Of a stretch of 64,000 nt of DNA, positions 17,004 through 26,496 are shown in pieces. The DNA is taken from positions 1 through 64,000 of the forward strand of contig NZ_JAUOFB010000008.1 in the NCBI RefSeq assembly GCF_030542105.1, given 5' to 3'. The stretch is from Hymenobacter sp. BT730 (GTDB taxonomy: Bacteria > Bacteroidota > Bacteroidia > Cytophagales > Hymenobacteraceae). Below the pieces are notes generated by a model. That model was not told where the DNA came from, made no database searches, and saw nothing but the letters and a program-made list of their open reading frames with translations. A program made the translations under genes and the position numbers. Each line of letters begins with the position of its first letter. Within the stretch, counting starts at the first letter, position 1.

Positions 17004-18803
17004 ATGAAACTACTTTACGGATACCTCCGGCAATATTGGGGGCTGCTGGCCCTGGCCCTGTTGCTGGCGGCCGTCAACCAGATATTCTCTCTGCTAGACC
17101 CCTACATTTTCCGGCAAATCATTGACCGGCACGTGGTAAAGCAAAACGGCACGCTGCACAACCTATCCTTTTGGGCGTTTCTGGGCGGCGGGGCCGGTAT
17201 ACTTATCCTGAAAGCCATGGGCGTGGCCATGGTTTCGCGCATCGCCAAAAACTTTCAGGACTATTACGTCAACGTCATTACGCAGCGGCTGGGCGCGCAG
17301 CTGTACTCCGATGGCCTGCGTCACTCCCTGGAGCTGCCGTATCAGGTATTTGAAGATCAGCGCTCCGGCGAAACCCTGGGCAAGCTCCAGAAAGTGCGCT
17401 CCGATGTAGAGAAGCTCATTCAGAGCTTTGTGAACGTGCTCTTTATTTCCCTGGTAGGCATTGTGTTCGTGGTGTGGTACGCCATTAGCGTGTACTGGCC
17501 TATTGCGGCGGTGTATTTCCTCACCATCCCGCTGCTGGGCTCTTTGAGTCTGGTGCTGAGCCGCCGCATTAAGGTGATTCAGAAAACCATTGTGGCCGAA
17601 ACCACCGCCCTGGCCGGCTCCACCACCGAAAGCCTGCGCAACATTGAGCTGATCAAAAGCCTGGGGCTGGCTCAGCAGGAAACCGAGCGCCTTAATGCCA
17701 CCACGGATAAGATTCTGAAGCTGGAGCTGAAAAAGGTGCGCTACCTGCGCTCCTTGTCGTTTGTGCAGGGTACGTTTGTGAACCTGATGCGCAATGTAAT
17801 TCTGCTGATGCTCCTGTTCCTGGTAGTACAGCAGATTATTACCGTGGGCGAGTTCTTCTCCTTCTTTATTTACTCGTTTGCCATTTTCGGGCCGCTGCAG
17901 GAAATCGGCAGCATCATCAATATATACCGCGAAACGGAAGCCTCCCTGGCCAACTTCCAGTTGATTCTGGAGACGCCCAAGGAAGTGAAGCCACAGCACC
18001 CCAAGGTGATTCAGCAGATTGAGACGCTGGCGTTTGATGAGGTGCGCTTTAAGCATTTGTCGGCTACGGCGCCCGCGCTGGATGGCATTTCCTTTACCAC
18101 CAGGCTGGGTGAAACCATTGCCTTTGTTGGCCCCTCGGGCTCGGGCAAAACCACATTGGTGAAGTTGCTGGTAGGTTTGTACCCGCCGGCAGCCGGGCGA
18201 ATTCTTTACAACGGTATTCCGGGCCCGGAGCTGGACCTGGACGCGCTACGGGAACAGATTGGCTTTGTAACCCAGGACACGCAGCTTTTTGCGGGTACCA
18301 TTCGGGAGAACCTGCGCTTTGTGGCGCCCAATGCCACTGATGCTGAATGCCTGCGTGCCCTGCACCAAGCTGCTGCCGACTCCCTCCTGGCCCGGGCCCC
18401 ACATGGCCTGGACACCGTTATTGGCGAAGGTGGCGTGAAGGTATCGGGTGGTGAAAAGCAGCGCCTGAGCATTGCCCGCGCTTTGCTGCGCCACCCCACT
18501 CTATTGGTGTTTGATGAAGCTACTTCGGCTCTGGATTCCCTGACGGAAGAAGAAATCAGCCAAACGGTTCGGGAGCTGTCGGGCTCGCGCCAGCACATTA
18601 CCATTCTCATTGCCCACCGCCTCAGCACCATCCTGCACGCAGACCGCATCTTTGTGCTGGAGCGCGGCGTTATTGCCGAGCAGGGCCGCCACCAAGAGTT
18701 GCTGGCTCAGAAGGGCTTGTACTACGCCATGTGGCGGCAGCAGATTGGGGAGCGGCCGGCACCCACCCCGGTGGCCCCGGTCCGGAAAGTGGCTTCGGTT
18801 TAG
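17004..18803 (+). CDS. ABC transporter, fused permease and ATPase (MsbA-like)
   Basis: A 599-residue half-transporter. The N-terminal half has about six membrane helices of the type I exporter fold (from residue about 12 to 290). The ATPase domain follows: Walker A GPSGSGKTT (about residues 375-383), Q-loop in VTQDTQLF, signature VSGGEKQR, Walker B LLVFDEATSALD, and the H-loop in LIAHRLST. It should act as a homodimer in the inner membrane exporting a hydrophobic or lipid-like substrate; lipid A-core is only one option for this subfamily. It overlaps nothing and ends 21 bp from the convergent metalloprotease gene. Confidence 0.93.
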   Translation: MKLLYGYLRQYWGLLALALLLAAVNQIFSLLDPYIFRQIIDRHVVKQNGTLHNLSFWAFLGGGAGILILKAMGVAMVSRIAKNFQDYYVNVITQRLGAQLYSDGLRHSLELPYQVFEDQRSGETLGKLQKVRSDVEKLIQSFVNVLFISLVGIVFVVWYAISVYWPIAAVYFLTIPLLGSLSLVLSRRIKVIQKTIVAETTALAGSTTESLRNIELIKSLGLAQQETERLNATTDKILKLELKKVRYLRSLSFVQGTFVNLMRNVILLMLLFLVVQQIITVGEFFSFFIYSFAIFGPLQEIGSIINIYRETEASLANFQLILETPKEVKPQHPKVIQQIETLAFDEVRFKHLSATAPALDGISFTTRLGETIAFVGPSGSGKTTLVKLLVGLYPPAAGRILYNGIPGPELDLDALREQIGFVTQDTQLFAGTIRENLRFVAPNATDAECLRALHQAAADSLLARAPHGLDTVIGEGGVKVSGGEKQRLSIARALLRHPTLLVFDEATSALDSLTEEEISQTVRELSGSRQHITILIAHRLSTILHADRIFVLERGVIAEQGRHQELLAQKGLYYAMWRQQIGERPAPTPVAPVRKVASV

Positions 18804-18824
18804 TTTAAGAGCAGACGGGTTTGC

Positions 18825-20885
18825 TTACTGCTTTAACAGGCGAATATGCTTGCTTTGGCCGGAACTGGTCCACTCCAGCAGATAGAGGCCGGGCTGCTCT
18901 ATCAGCTCCAGGTCTAGGGTGGATTGATTGTCGGGCACTTTCAAAGTCCGCATCAGGCGGCCTGTGAGGTCATACAGCCGCAAAACCCCATCTGTTGCTG
19001 GTGGTATATTTACCTGTACATGCCGGGAAGCAGGGTTTGGATAAGCTTGCAGGGTAATGGGAGGCGGAAGCGGTTCACAGACAGCTACCGTGGAGTATTG
19101 CCAGGTATCATCTAAATCCAGCAAACGTAGCCGGTAGTAGCGCTGCCTGGTCAATGCCTGAGGGTCGTGCCATGTATAGATATGCGGCTCCAGGCTGTTC
19201 CCCTGGGCACTTATTCTGGTTACTTCCTGCCAGCCAGCGCTTAGATGCGGGGCCGCTGTGCTTTCAATGATGAAGGCTTTACTGTTTACCTCGGTAGCCG
19301 TGCGCCAGCGCAACTGTGCCCCATCCCAGGTGGGCGTTGCACTAAAATGCGTCAGGGTAACGGGCAGAGAAATGGCAGGTGCCAGGGTGTAGGCAGTAAA
19401 GCTGCAGGAAACGGCCGAAAGGCTGTAGTTTATTTCCGCCGTTGCGCCTGCCAGATCATTCTTCGGGCTTAAGGTTCGGGCAGTGGTACCAGTCTGCAGC
19501 TGAAAATGCATCACGGCGCCGGGCTGAATGATATGCCCTAACAGCAAACCGTGTCCCAGCTCATGCAGGGCCACCGATTCAAAATCGTTCTGACTACTGC
19601 CCGGAGCGGCGGAAGCAAAGTTCCAGACTTGCTCTTCATCAAAAATGTAATCGGTGCCCGAGAGTACCCAATGCAGATTGCCAGTACCATCAAAGCACCC
19701 CTGGTAGTAGGTGTAGGCAGTGCCCAACACTCCGGCCGGCAGCTCCTGCGCATCATCAAACCCTACAATATTGACCTGATCATCGGCGGGCATGTTTACT
19801 GCCGTAGCCGGGCCCGCGGCCCAATTGGCTCCTACGCCGTTCTGCCACAAAACCTGGGCCCGCTGGAATGCCAGATGGGCCGGACTGGCAGCAAACCGAT
19901 TGGTATACTGCAAGGTATAGCCACCCTGGGGATTGGTCCCAACTAATGCGGCCTGATACGGATCATTATTGTACGTCAGGTTGCCGATGGCATAGTCAAT
20001 GGTAAGATTGGTGGTGCTGGTGCCCGTTTCGCCATTATTGTTACGCACCTGAATGGAGCCCGTACCCGCCACGCCCGGTGCTCCGGCCGAAGAAACCCGC
20101 ACCCGAATTTCCGTATCCGACCAGCTGATATACTCTGTGGGCAATGGATTCATGTAGGAAGCTCCGCCCACATTTGCGTTACGAAAGCCTACCGCACCTG
20201 TCCCCCTGGCACTGCCAAAGCCGGAACCCTGTATGGTGAGCACCGAGCCGGTACCCGCGGTTGTGGTGGCGGGGCTAAAGGAAGTGATAACGGGGGCAGC
20301 CGTAGGGCGGGCTGCTCGGGCCCGCTGGTTAGTAAGCGCCGCATTGGGCCGCACCACGCGCCACTTGGTGCCTGTCCGGGCTTGCAGAGCGGGATACACC
20401 TCCCGCTCAATTGACTTATAGCTGCTAAAAGGCTCCGTAGCACTACCGGCAGCTGTATCATACACAATAAACCCTTGCGGGCCAGCTATTAGCTCGTACG
20501 TATTGGGGTGTTCCAGGGAAGGAGTCAACAGAAAAACGCCTTGCATTCCTGAGGTAAGTAATGGTGTAGTACTTACCTCCTCGCGGCGTATACCCAGAAT
20601 CCCCCCGGTTGTAGACAGCACCACTTTTCCGGGCGGCAGCTCTCCCCGGAATACTTTATACACTTCCAGTTCGTTCAGGGTATACAGGTGGTGGTTACCT
20701 AACTCCGTGTGCTGAGAAATCAGCTGGGCTTCTATAATAAGGGAGGCCAGTTGCACCCGTTTATCCAGCGGTACCGGGGTTAGCATACAGGCAACCTGTG
20801 CCTGGGCCATATCGCTCAGAAATAAGAGTATTACGATTGCCAGTATCGTGATGCACTGCTTCCTTACCCATTTTGTTGGCTGCAT
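18825..20885 (-). CDS. Secreted metzincin-type metalloprotease with IPT/TIG domain and T9SS sorting tail
   Basis: A 686-residue protein with a signal peptide (about 8-29). An IPT/TIG immunoglobulin-like domain follows at about 198-300 (VITSFSPATTTAGTGSVLTI). The protease region carries ALHELGHGLLLGH near residue 440, an HExxHxxGxxH zinc motif of metzincins. The last about 75 residues (AYPNPASRHVQV to the KHIRLLKQ end) form a type A C-terminal sorting domain of the type IX secretion system, so the mature enzyme should be released or surface-anchored through T9SS. Such enzymes degrade extracellular protein. It stands alone, convergent with the ABC transporter. Confidence 0.9.
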   Translation of the reverse strand: MQPTKWVRKQCITILAIVILLFLSDMAQAQVACMLTPVPLDKRVQLASLIIEAQLISQHTELGNHHLYTLNELEVYKVFRGELPPGKVVLSTTGGILGIRREEVSTTPLLTSGMQGVFLLTPSLEHPNTYELIAGPQGFIVYDTAAGSATEPFSSYKSIEREVYPALQARTGTKWRVVRPNAALTNQRARAARPTAAPVITSFSPATTTAGTGSVLTIQGSGFGSARGTGAVGFRNANVGGASYMNPLPTEYISWSDTEIRVRVSSAGAPGVAGTGSIQVRNNNGETGTSTTNLTIDYAIGNLTYNNDPYQAALVGTNPQGGYTLQYTNRFAASPAHLAFQRAQVLWQNGVGANWAAGPATAVNMPADDQVNIVGFDDAQELPAGVLGTAYTYYQGCFDGTGNLHWVLSGTDYIFDEEQVWNFASAAPGSSQNDFESVALHELGHGLLLGHIIQPGAVMHFQLQTGTTARTLSPKNDLAGATAEINYSLSAVSCSFTAYTLAPAISLPVTLTHFSATPTWDGAQLRWRTATEVNSKAFIIESTAAPHLSAGWQEVTRISAQGNSLEPHIYTWHDPQALTRQRYYRLRLLDLDDTWQYSTVAVCEPLPPPITLQAYPNPASRHVQVNIPPATDGVLRLYDLTGRLMRTLKVPDNQSTLDLELIEQPGLYLLEWTSSGQSKHIRLLKQ

Positions 20886-21061
20886 GACGTACTAGTATAG
20901 CGAAGTAAAACTTTCAGATCAGTGCTTTTGAAACTCCACTAAAGCCTCGGTTTCCGGGCACTATTTTTTAAGAATTTCACTGAAATTACCCTTGCAAACA
21001 AACATACACTTTCGGCAGGATTGTTGCCATTGCATGTTTTCAACCTGAATATCATTTTCTT

Positions 21062-21937
21062 ATGAACCAACTCCGCTTCTTCCGCCGCTATGCTGGCTTA
21101 TGGCTGGCCGGTTGGCTTCTGCTGCCGGCAGCTGCCCAGGCTCAGTCTGTGGCGGGAGGCCAGCACAATATTTTACAGGAAATTACGGACGTAGTGGGGC
21201 TCAAGCCTCGCTTTGATTTACGCGCTACTACCGAGGTGCAGAATGCTGCCGCCGTGGTGTATAACGGGCACCGCTACCTGCTCTATAATCCGCAGTTTGT
21301 AGCCGCCGTAAACCGCGCCGGCCGCACCGACTGGGCTGGCATCAGCATACTTGCTCACGAAATAGGGCACCACCTGAACGGGCATACGCTGCGGGCAGGT
21401 GGCTCTCAGCCTGCCGATGAGTTGGAGGCTGATGAATTCTCCGGGTTTGTACTGCGCAAAATGGGCGCCAGCCTGGCCGAAGCCCAGGCAGCTATGGCGG
21501 TAGTAGCCGAAGATGCCCCAACTATGACGCACCCTGGCCGTAGCAACCGCCTGCGCTCTATTGGTGAAGGCTGGCAGCGCGCTAACCAGCAGATTGCGGC
21601 CAGCACCCGTACCAGTGCACCTTCTGCCCGACCAGCCATGATGGCCAGCCGCCCGGCACCGCAGACCCGGCCCTCAGCGGCTCCGGTGAGTTTAGTAGGC
21701 CGCATTACGTTTCGGGACAACCCCACCGAGCCCTATTATGTCACTAACCGCCTGAACGTCATCCGCGTCGGCAACGACCACACACCGGAGGTAATTGGCC
21801 GCCTCACTCGCTCCGATAGCCGCGAATTTCCATTTGTGCTGGTAGATGGTCAGCAACGCCGCCTGTACGTGAGCGACTCCGGGCGCATTTATAATGCCCG
21901 CGGCCAGCAGGTAGGCATGGTCTCCGACCCTTCATAG
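21062..21937 (+). CDS. Exported M48-like zinc metallopeptidase
   Basis: A 291-residue protein with a signal peptide ending in AAQAQS (about residue 28). The motif ILAHEIGHHLNGH (about residues 97-109) is an HExxH zinc site, and the downstream ELEADEFSGFVL supplies the glutamate third ligand expected of M48-type peptidases. A low-complexity linker rich in A, P, R and S (about 178-210) separates it from a small C-terminal domain of about 75 residues that looks beta-rich. Likely periplasmic quality-control protease, but the substrate is unknown. It is divergent from the T9SS protease and followed by a strong terminator. Confidence 0.85.
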   Translation: MNQLRFFRRYAGLWLAGWLLLPAAAQAQSVAGGQHNILQEITDVVGLKPRFDLRATTEVQNAAAVVYNGHRYLLYNPQFVAAVNRAGRTDWAGISILAHEIGHHLNGHTLRAGGSQPADELEADEFSGFVLRKMGASLAEAQAAMAVVAEDAPTMTHPGRSNRLRSIGEGWQRANQQIAASTRTSAPSARPAMMASRPAPQTRPSAAPVSLVGRITFRDNPTEPYYVTNRLNVIRVGNDHTPEVIGRLTRSDSREFPFVLVDGQQRRLYVSDSGRIYNARGQQVGMVSDPS

Positions 21938-21951
21938 GCATTCTAAATAAG

Positions 21952-21995
21952 TACGAAAAAGCCGGCCTCTTCTCTAAGGGGCCGGCTTTTTCGTA
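21952..21995. terminator. Terminator with symmetrical A- and T-runs
   Basis: A perfect 16-bp stem (21952-21967 with 21980-21995) includes A5 on one side and T5 on the other, so it can terminate in both directions. It follows the M48-like gene. Confidence 0.88.
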
Positions 21996-22064
21996 TCCAG
22001 AACCTGCAGGTAGCTGATTTGACGGCTACCCTTTTGGTTCACTCCCGCTTTTCTCATTCTCTAT

Positions 22065-22889
22065 ATGCCTGAACTTCCCGAAGTAGAAACCTACCGCCGC
22101 CTGCTGGAAGAACTGCTGGTATCCCAATCCATTGTGGCTTTTGAAGTGCTGGATGCACACGTATTAGCTACCCCCGAGGAGGAACTACGCCAGGCCTTGG
22201 TAGGCAGCACTGTAACCGACACAAGCCGTTTAGGGAAAAACTGCTTTCTGGAGCTCTCTACCGGCCAATTGCTGGTGCTGCACTTCGGTATGACTGGTGA
22301 CATAGGCGCTTACCGCCACGACCACGACCGGCCACGTTTCACGCGGGTAGCTCTGCACCTGAATAATGACCTGCGCGTTGCCTTTATCGACCCGCGCAAA
22401 TTTGGGCGTATCCGACTGGCATCCAGCATTCAGGCTTTTCAAACAGAGAAAAAGCTGGGCCCTGATGCTCTAGACATCACGGCCGAAGAGCTACAGCAGC
22501 GGCTGGGCATGCGTAAACAGGCTATTAAGCCCTTATTGCTCCAACAGAATATTGCGGCAGGCTTGGGGAACTGGATTGTAGATGAGGTACTATTTCAGGC
22601 TCGTATTCATCCGGAGAGACCAGCAAATTCTTTATCAATTGAACATTTTGGTGCCTTGTATAACGCTGTTCAGCTGGTACTTACCACTGCTATCCGCCAT
22701 GAGGCAGTATATCGATACTTCCCTGCCTCTTTTTTAATCCATGCCCGCGAATGGGATAATTCTCCTACACCGGAAACTGCAAATCACCTAAATTGTCCTA
22801 TTCATAAAGAAGCAGTTATTGAAAAAACCTATGTTGGCGGAAGGGCTACTTATACTTGCCCGCTCTGCCAGCCTCGTTATAACCAATAG
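22065..22889 (+). CDS. mutM: Formamidopyrimidine-DNA glycosylase (Fpg/MutM family)
   Basis: A 274-residue DNA repair enzyme. It begins PELPEVETYRR, giving the catalytic proline (after Met removal) and the catalytic glutamate. A beta-hairpin lysine (LGKNCF, about residue 56) and the DPRKFGRI block are also in place, as is the helix-two-turn-helix region near residues 140-190 (GLGNWIVDEVLFQARIHPE). It removes oxidised purines such as 8-oxoguanine and nicks the strand. The C-terminal zinc finger is atypical: it reads C-x2-H then C-x2-C (CPIH ... CPLC), where E. coli Fpg has four cysteines. The last third of the gene is visibly more AT-rich than the first. Confidence 0.88.
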   Translation: MPELPEVETYRRLLEELLVSQSIVAFEVLDAHVLATPEEELRQALVGSTVTDTSRLGKNCFLELSTGQLLVLHFGMTGDIGAYRHDHDRPRFTRVALHLNNDLRVAFIDPRKFGRIRLASSIQAFQTEKKLGPDALDITAEELQQRLGMRKQAIKPLLLQQNIAAGLGNWIVDEVLFQARIHPERPANSLSIEHFGALYNAVQLVLTTAIRHEAVYRYFPASFLIHAREWDNSPTPETANHLNCPIHKEAVIEKTYVGGRATYTCPLCQPRYNQ

Positions 22890-23186
22890 AATAGTGTAAA
22901 ATTATGTCGCAAAAAAGGGTCATTTTGCGCAGTTAGCTCACTATTTATGGCCTTAACGCACTGATAAATACAATATTACTCCGTTTGTAATTTTCCTGAT
23001 ATAATCTTTCAATTATTGTCTTTTACCGATATCAATCAAATAATTGTTTTTACATTTGTGACAGGCAACACAGCTAAGGATGTGGACTTTGCCGCGTTTG
23101 AGGTTGAAATGTAGTTGTTGATTTGGTAGCCAGGCTACCACCGCGCACTGTCACTTAATTCATTTACTTACCAAAGCTTACTGTAC
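22890..23186. other. AT-rich 297-bp intergenic region
   Basis: No gene, RNA or clear hairpin is seen. The DNA is much richer in A and T than flanking coding DNA and presumably contains the promoter of the lipoprotein gene at 23187. Confidence 0.5.
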
Positions 23187-23690
23187 ATGAACAAATTGCC
23201 CCTTTTCCTGAGCTTGGCCCTGGGCCTAACGACCCTGGCATCCTGTGAGAAAGAGACTGTTGAAGTAGAGAATCCAGCTCAGAATAAGGCCGCTGCCGCT
23301 GCCACTTCGCTTACCGCTTCTTTGCCCGGCGCCGCCTGGCACCTCACCGACATGACGTCGAGTGTTGTTTTACCCGGAAACAACCAGGTTTCCACCACCA
23401 GCATGTTCGCCCGTCTGAAGCCCAGCCTGCGCGATAACCAGATCCAATACCAGGATGGTGGTCAGTACCTTGAAAACGAAGGCCAGCTGAAACAGGACGA
23501 AGATGCTCCTCAGCAAAGCACCGGCACCTGGAAACTGAATGAGAAAGGTGATTCGCTAACCATCACCATTGGTCAGGGTGCCCGTAGCTACGCCGTAGCC
23601 GAGCTCACTGCTACCTCCCTGCGCCTGCGTAGCACGCAAAATGTATCCGGCGGAGCTTCCGTAACCACTACCTCGGTTTTCTCCCGCTAA
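23187..23690 (+). CDS. Small lipoprotein of unknown function
   Basis: A 167-residue protein with a lipoprotein signal peptide: hydrophobic residues about 5-18, then a lipobox-like LASC at about 18-21. After a short A-rich linker (about 32-45) the mature domain (AWHLTDMTSSV to the end) looks like a small beta-rich fold of the lipocalin-like type often found in Bacteroidota lipoproteins; this is an impression from pattern, not a motif match. Preceded by a long AT-rich region and followed by a terminator, so it is monocistronic. Confidence 0.75.
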   Translation: MNKLPLFLSLALGLTTLASCEKETVEVENPAQNKAAAAATSLTASLPGAAWHLTDMTSSVVLPGNNQVSTTSMFARLKPSLRDNQIQYQDGGQYLENEGQLKQDEDAPQQSTGTWKLNEKGDSLTITIGQGARSYAVAELTATSLRLRSTQNVSGGASVTTTSVFSR

Positions 23691-23726
23691 TCCGTCATTA
23701 TTGCCCGTTTGATGAACGTGGCAAGC

Positions 23727-23757
23727 AAAACGCCCGGCCGATTTGGCTGGGCGTTTT
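23727..23757. terminator. Bidirectional terminator between convergent genes
   Basis: A 13-bp stem with one G-U (23727-23739 with 23745-23757), flanked by A4 and T4, lies between the convergent lipoprotein and SDR genes. Confidence 0.85.
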
Positions 23758-23796
23758 AGTGTATAAACCTTTCCGGAACCTTGTACTTGAGTACGA

Positions 23797-24831
23797 TTAA
23801 GTTGCCGGGGAAATTTCATTGTTCTGCCGGGCAGCTTTGCGGGTGAGAGTTGTGAGCGGAGACTGGCTGACTTCTGACTCACTTTCGTAACCGCGGCGCC
23901 GTTCGTCGCCTACCTCCCCGGTAGGGCCGGGCAAGGTTCGGTTCACCCAGCTCAGGACATCGGCAGTAGTGCCAGGAAACAGGCCATGAAAGGCTGATAG
24001 CAGCTTGGCAGGTAGCCCCAGAATCACTTCAGCGTCGCCACGGCGGCAAGCGTTCCAAATCTGGCGGGCGGCCATAGTAGCATCCATAGAGAGAACTGGC
24101 AGCGAATCCGCTACCACAAACCAGGCATACTCCTTCTGGTGCTGGCCTTTTACCAGCGCATGGCGGGGGCTGCCGGTGCGCATCAGCCCCGGGCACACAG
24201 TAGTCACCTTAATACCATATTGCAGCAATTCAGACCGGAAGCCTTCGGAGAGGCCTACCAGGGCAAACTTGCTGGCACTATAGGGCACCAGGTGGGGTAC
24301 CGCTACCTTACCGCCTACCGAGGCTATATTCACAATGCGGCCTTCGCCCCGGCGGCGCATAGAGGGCAACACCGCCTGCATGGCATGCAGCGGCGCCCAG
24401 AAATGGATATTCAGGGAATCTTCGTATTCGCTGATGTCCATATGATCGAGCGGACCACCCGTGATAATACCGGCGTTGTTCACCAGCACCTCAATAGACC
24501 CCAGCTGCTCCTCAACCTCCGCTACCAGCGTACGCACGTCGGCAGCATCGGACAGGTCCCGCACCAGAGCCAGTACTTCGGCCCCGTTGGCAGCCAGCTC
24601 CTGGCGGGCGCGCTCCAGCTCGTCGGGGTCTCGGGCACAAATGGCTACTTTGGCGCCTTCGGCCACGGCCTGGCGGGCCAGCAATAGGCCCAGCCCGCGC
24701 GAACCACCCGTAATCAGGACCACTCGCCCGTTGAGTTCGAAGGAGCCGCGGCGGTTGCTCCAGAGGGCGGCAGCGACCAGCACCCCTGCTCCCGCAGCCG
24801 CCAGCCAGTTATTTCGGGTTTCTCGCTTCAT
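23797..24831 (-). CDS. Short-chain dehydrogenase/reductase (SDR)
   Basis: A 344-residue enzyme when started at 24831; a longer frame to 24858 adds nine residues before the membrane-like helix and has no support. An N-terminal hydrophobic segment (about 9-25) may anchor it to the membrane. The Rossmann fold shows the cofactor motif TGGSRGLG (about 43-50), the NNAG motif, and the catalytic YSASK with an upstream serine. The C-terminal extension of about 80 residues is variable and polar. It should oxidise or reduce an alcohol/carbonyl substrate with NAD(P); the substrate is unknown. Convergent with the upstream lipoprotein gene. Confidence 0.88.
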   Translation of the reverse strand: MKRETRNNWLAAAGAGVLVAAALWSNRRGSFELNGRVVLITGGSRGLGLLLARQAVAEGAKVAICARDPDELERARQELAANGAEVLALVRDLSDAADVRTLVAEVEEQLGSIEVLVNNAGIITGGPLDHMDISEYEDSLNIHFWAPLHAMQAVLPSMRRRGEGRIVNIASVGGKVAVPHLVPYSASKFALVGLSEGFRSELLQYGIKVTTVCPGLMRTGSPRHALVKGQHQKEYAWFVVADSLPVLSMDATMAARQIWNACRRGDAEVILGLPAKLLSAFHGLFPGTTADVLSWVNRTLPGPTGEVGDERRRGYESESEVSQSPLTTLTRKAARQNNEISPAT

Positions 24832-25014
24832 ACAGCTTGTAAGCGAAGCGCAGGGCAAAGGTTACAGCCAGTGTCTTTTTTTCAGGATGATGCATAAATT
24901 CGTCCGCCGGCTGCGTTATAGCGCCGTTCACTGGGAACTGGCATCATATTTACGGTACCGTTTGCCGGAGCAGGCTTTTTGCTACTCCCCTCCTTACTTC
25001 TGTCTTCATTTGCT

Positions 25015-25518
25015 ATGTATAAGCTTCTTGTTGCCTTCTCCGCCGCCGCACTTTTTTCTGCGCCTCTGACGCTTCAGGCCCAAACCGTTTCCAGTAAAAC
25101 CAAAGTAAAAACCGCGGCGGGCACTACTAAAACCAAGGAAAGCGCACCTGCTCCTGCCGCCCGGCCAACTCCTGCCCCACCCACGGCCAAGGTGGAAGAG
25201 CGCGCCTCAGCCCTGACTGCTAACATGCAAAAAGCACTGGGTCTTACGCCGCAGCAAACCGAAAAGGTGCAGCAGATTAACCTTACCAGCGTGCGCAACG
25301 TGGAAACCGTGCGGCTGAAATACCGCAGCGACCTGCGCAAAATGGCAGCGCTGATTGATGACATTGGTCAGTCGCGCCTCTCTTCCCTAAAAGATGTGCT
25401 GACGCCACAGCAGTTTGACCGGTATCAGCGCAAGCGCGAAGAGAAAATGGGCGTGCCCAACGTTACCGGTACTCAAGGCACACCGGCACCCGGGCTGCCG
25501 GGTAACTACGGAGAGTAG
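25015..25518 (+). CDS. Exported Spy/CpxP-like helical protein
   Basis: A 167-residue protein from the ATG at 25015, chosen because it places a standard signal peptide (about 4-21, ending LQAQT) at the N terminus. A linker rich in A, P, T and K (about 22-58) leads to a helical domain (about 65-140) with LGLTPQQTEKV and DVLTPQQFDRYQ, two LTxxQ-type motifs as in the Spy/CpxP periplasmic chaperone family. It may buffer misfolded envelope proteins, but the evidence is motif-level only. Followed closely by a terminator and by the convergent TauE gene. Confidence 0.75.
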   Translation: MYKLLVAFSAAALFSAPLTLQAQTVSSKTKVKTAAGTTKTKESAPAPAARPTPAPPTAKVEERASALTANMQKALGLTPQQTEKVQQINLTSVRNVETVRLKYRSDLRKMAALIDDIGQSRLSSLKDVLTPQQFDRYQRKREEKMGVPNVTGTQGTPAPGLPGNYGE

Positions 25519-25533
25519 TTCAACCTAAACCTT

Positions 25534-25570
25534 AAAAAGCCCCTTACACGAGCGTGTAAGGGGCTTTTTT
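25534..25570. terminator. Bidirectional terminator
   Basis: A-run, GC-rich stem of about 15 bp, then T-run, located between the convergent Spy-like and TauE genes. Confidence 0.88.
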
Positions 25571-25587
25571 TACTGGAGGTAATAGGC

Positions 25588-26352
25588 TTAACCTTGCCAG
25601 GTTTCATAGCCCAGCTTGAGAATAATCCCGCTTACCACTACCAGGAAAAGGACCCGTACAAACCCGGTGCCGCGCTGCAGGGCCACCTTAGCCCCCAACG
25701 TAGAGCCTAACATATTACAGGCAGCCATGGGCAGGGCCACGTGGTACAAAATCTGGTCAGTAAAGGCAAAATAAACCAGGCTGGCCAGGTTGGTGGCCAC
25801 GTTGACCAGCTTGGCAGAGGCAGAGGCGGACAGGAAATCGTAGCCGAACAGCCCAACAAAGCCAAACAACAGAAAGCTGCCGGTTCCAGGCCCGAAGAAA
25901 CCATCGTAGAAGCCCAGGCACACGCCCATGAGCAGGCCCATAACTACCTCCCGCCGGGGGGAGAGCCGGGGAGCGTGCAGCGCGCCGAAGTCTTTCCGCC
26001 AAAAAGTATAGATACCAATAACCACGAGCATACCCAGCACCAAGGGCCGCAGCATGGCCGCCGGCAGCTGGCTTACAACCCGCGCGCCCAGAAATGAAAA
26101 CACGGCCGCCGTGGCCGCAGCCGCCCCTACGGCCTGCCACCGCATGGGCACCCGCCCGGCGTAGCGCCGCAGTGCGGCCGCTGTACCCGCCAGCGACGAG
26201 ACTTTGCCCGTACCTAATATAGTAGGCACCGGCACGCCCTTAAGTAACAGCAGCATGGCGGGTAGCTGAATCAGGCCGCCGCCGCCCACCACAGAATCGA
26301 CGAAACCAGCCAGAAAGGCAAAAAGGCAAAGGGCAATCAGAGTCGTTGTCAT
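25588..26352 (-). CDS. TauE/SafE-family membrane exporter
   Basis: A 254-residue inner-membrane protein from the start at 26352; a longer frame to 26433 adds a charged stretch with no membrane helix. About seven to eight hydrophobic helices are visible. The N-terminal FLAGFVDSVVGGGGLIQLPAM and the mid-protein GFYDGFFGPGTGSFL are the two glycine-rich repeats typical of TauE/SafE proteins, which export sulfite or organosulfonates in characterised cases. Substrate here is unknown. It is divergent from the LLM oxidoreductase at 26497; the 144-bp gap holds both promoters. Confidence 0.9.
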   Translation of the reverse strand: MTTTLIALCLFAFLAGFVDSVVGGGGLIQLPAMLLLLKGVPVPTILGTGKVSSLAGTAAALRRYAGRVPMRWQAVGAAAATAAVFSFLGARVVSQLPAAMLRPLVLGMLVVIGIYTFWRKDFGALHAPRLSPRREVVMGLLMGVCLGFYDGFFGPGTGSFLLFGFVGLFGYDFLSASASAKLVNVATNLASLVYFAFTDQILYHVALPMAACNMLGSTLGAKVALQRGTGFVRVLFLVVVSGIILKLGYETWQG

Positions 26353-26496
26353 ACTAGCCGACGAAGATAACGGCCCTACCCTTCTGTGATGTAAAAAGAT
26401 TAGAGAGAAGCTCTGATTCACCCTTTCCGCCAAAGGGGGCGTACTGCAGGCTAACTCTTCGCCGGGCTTTTGGTTATAGAGAGTAAATATCTGATT

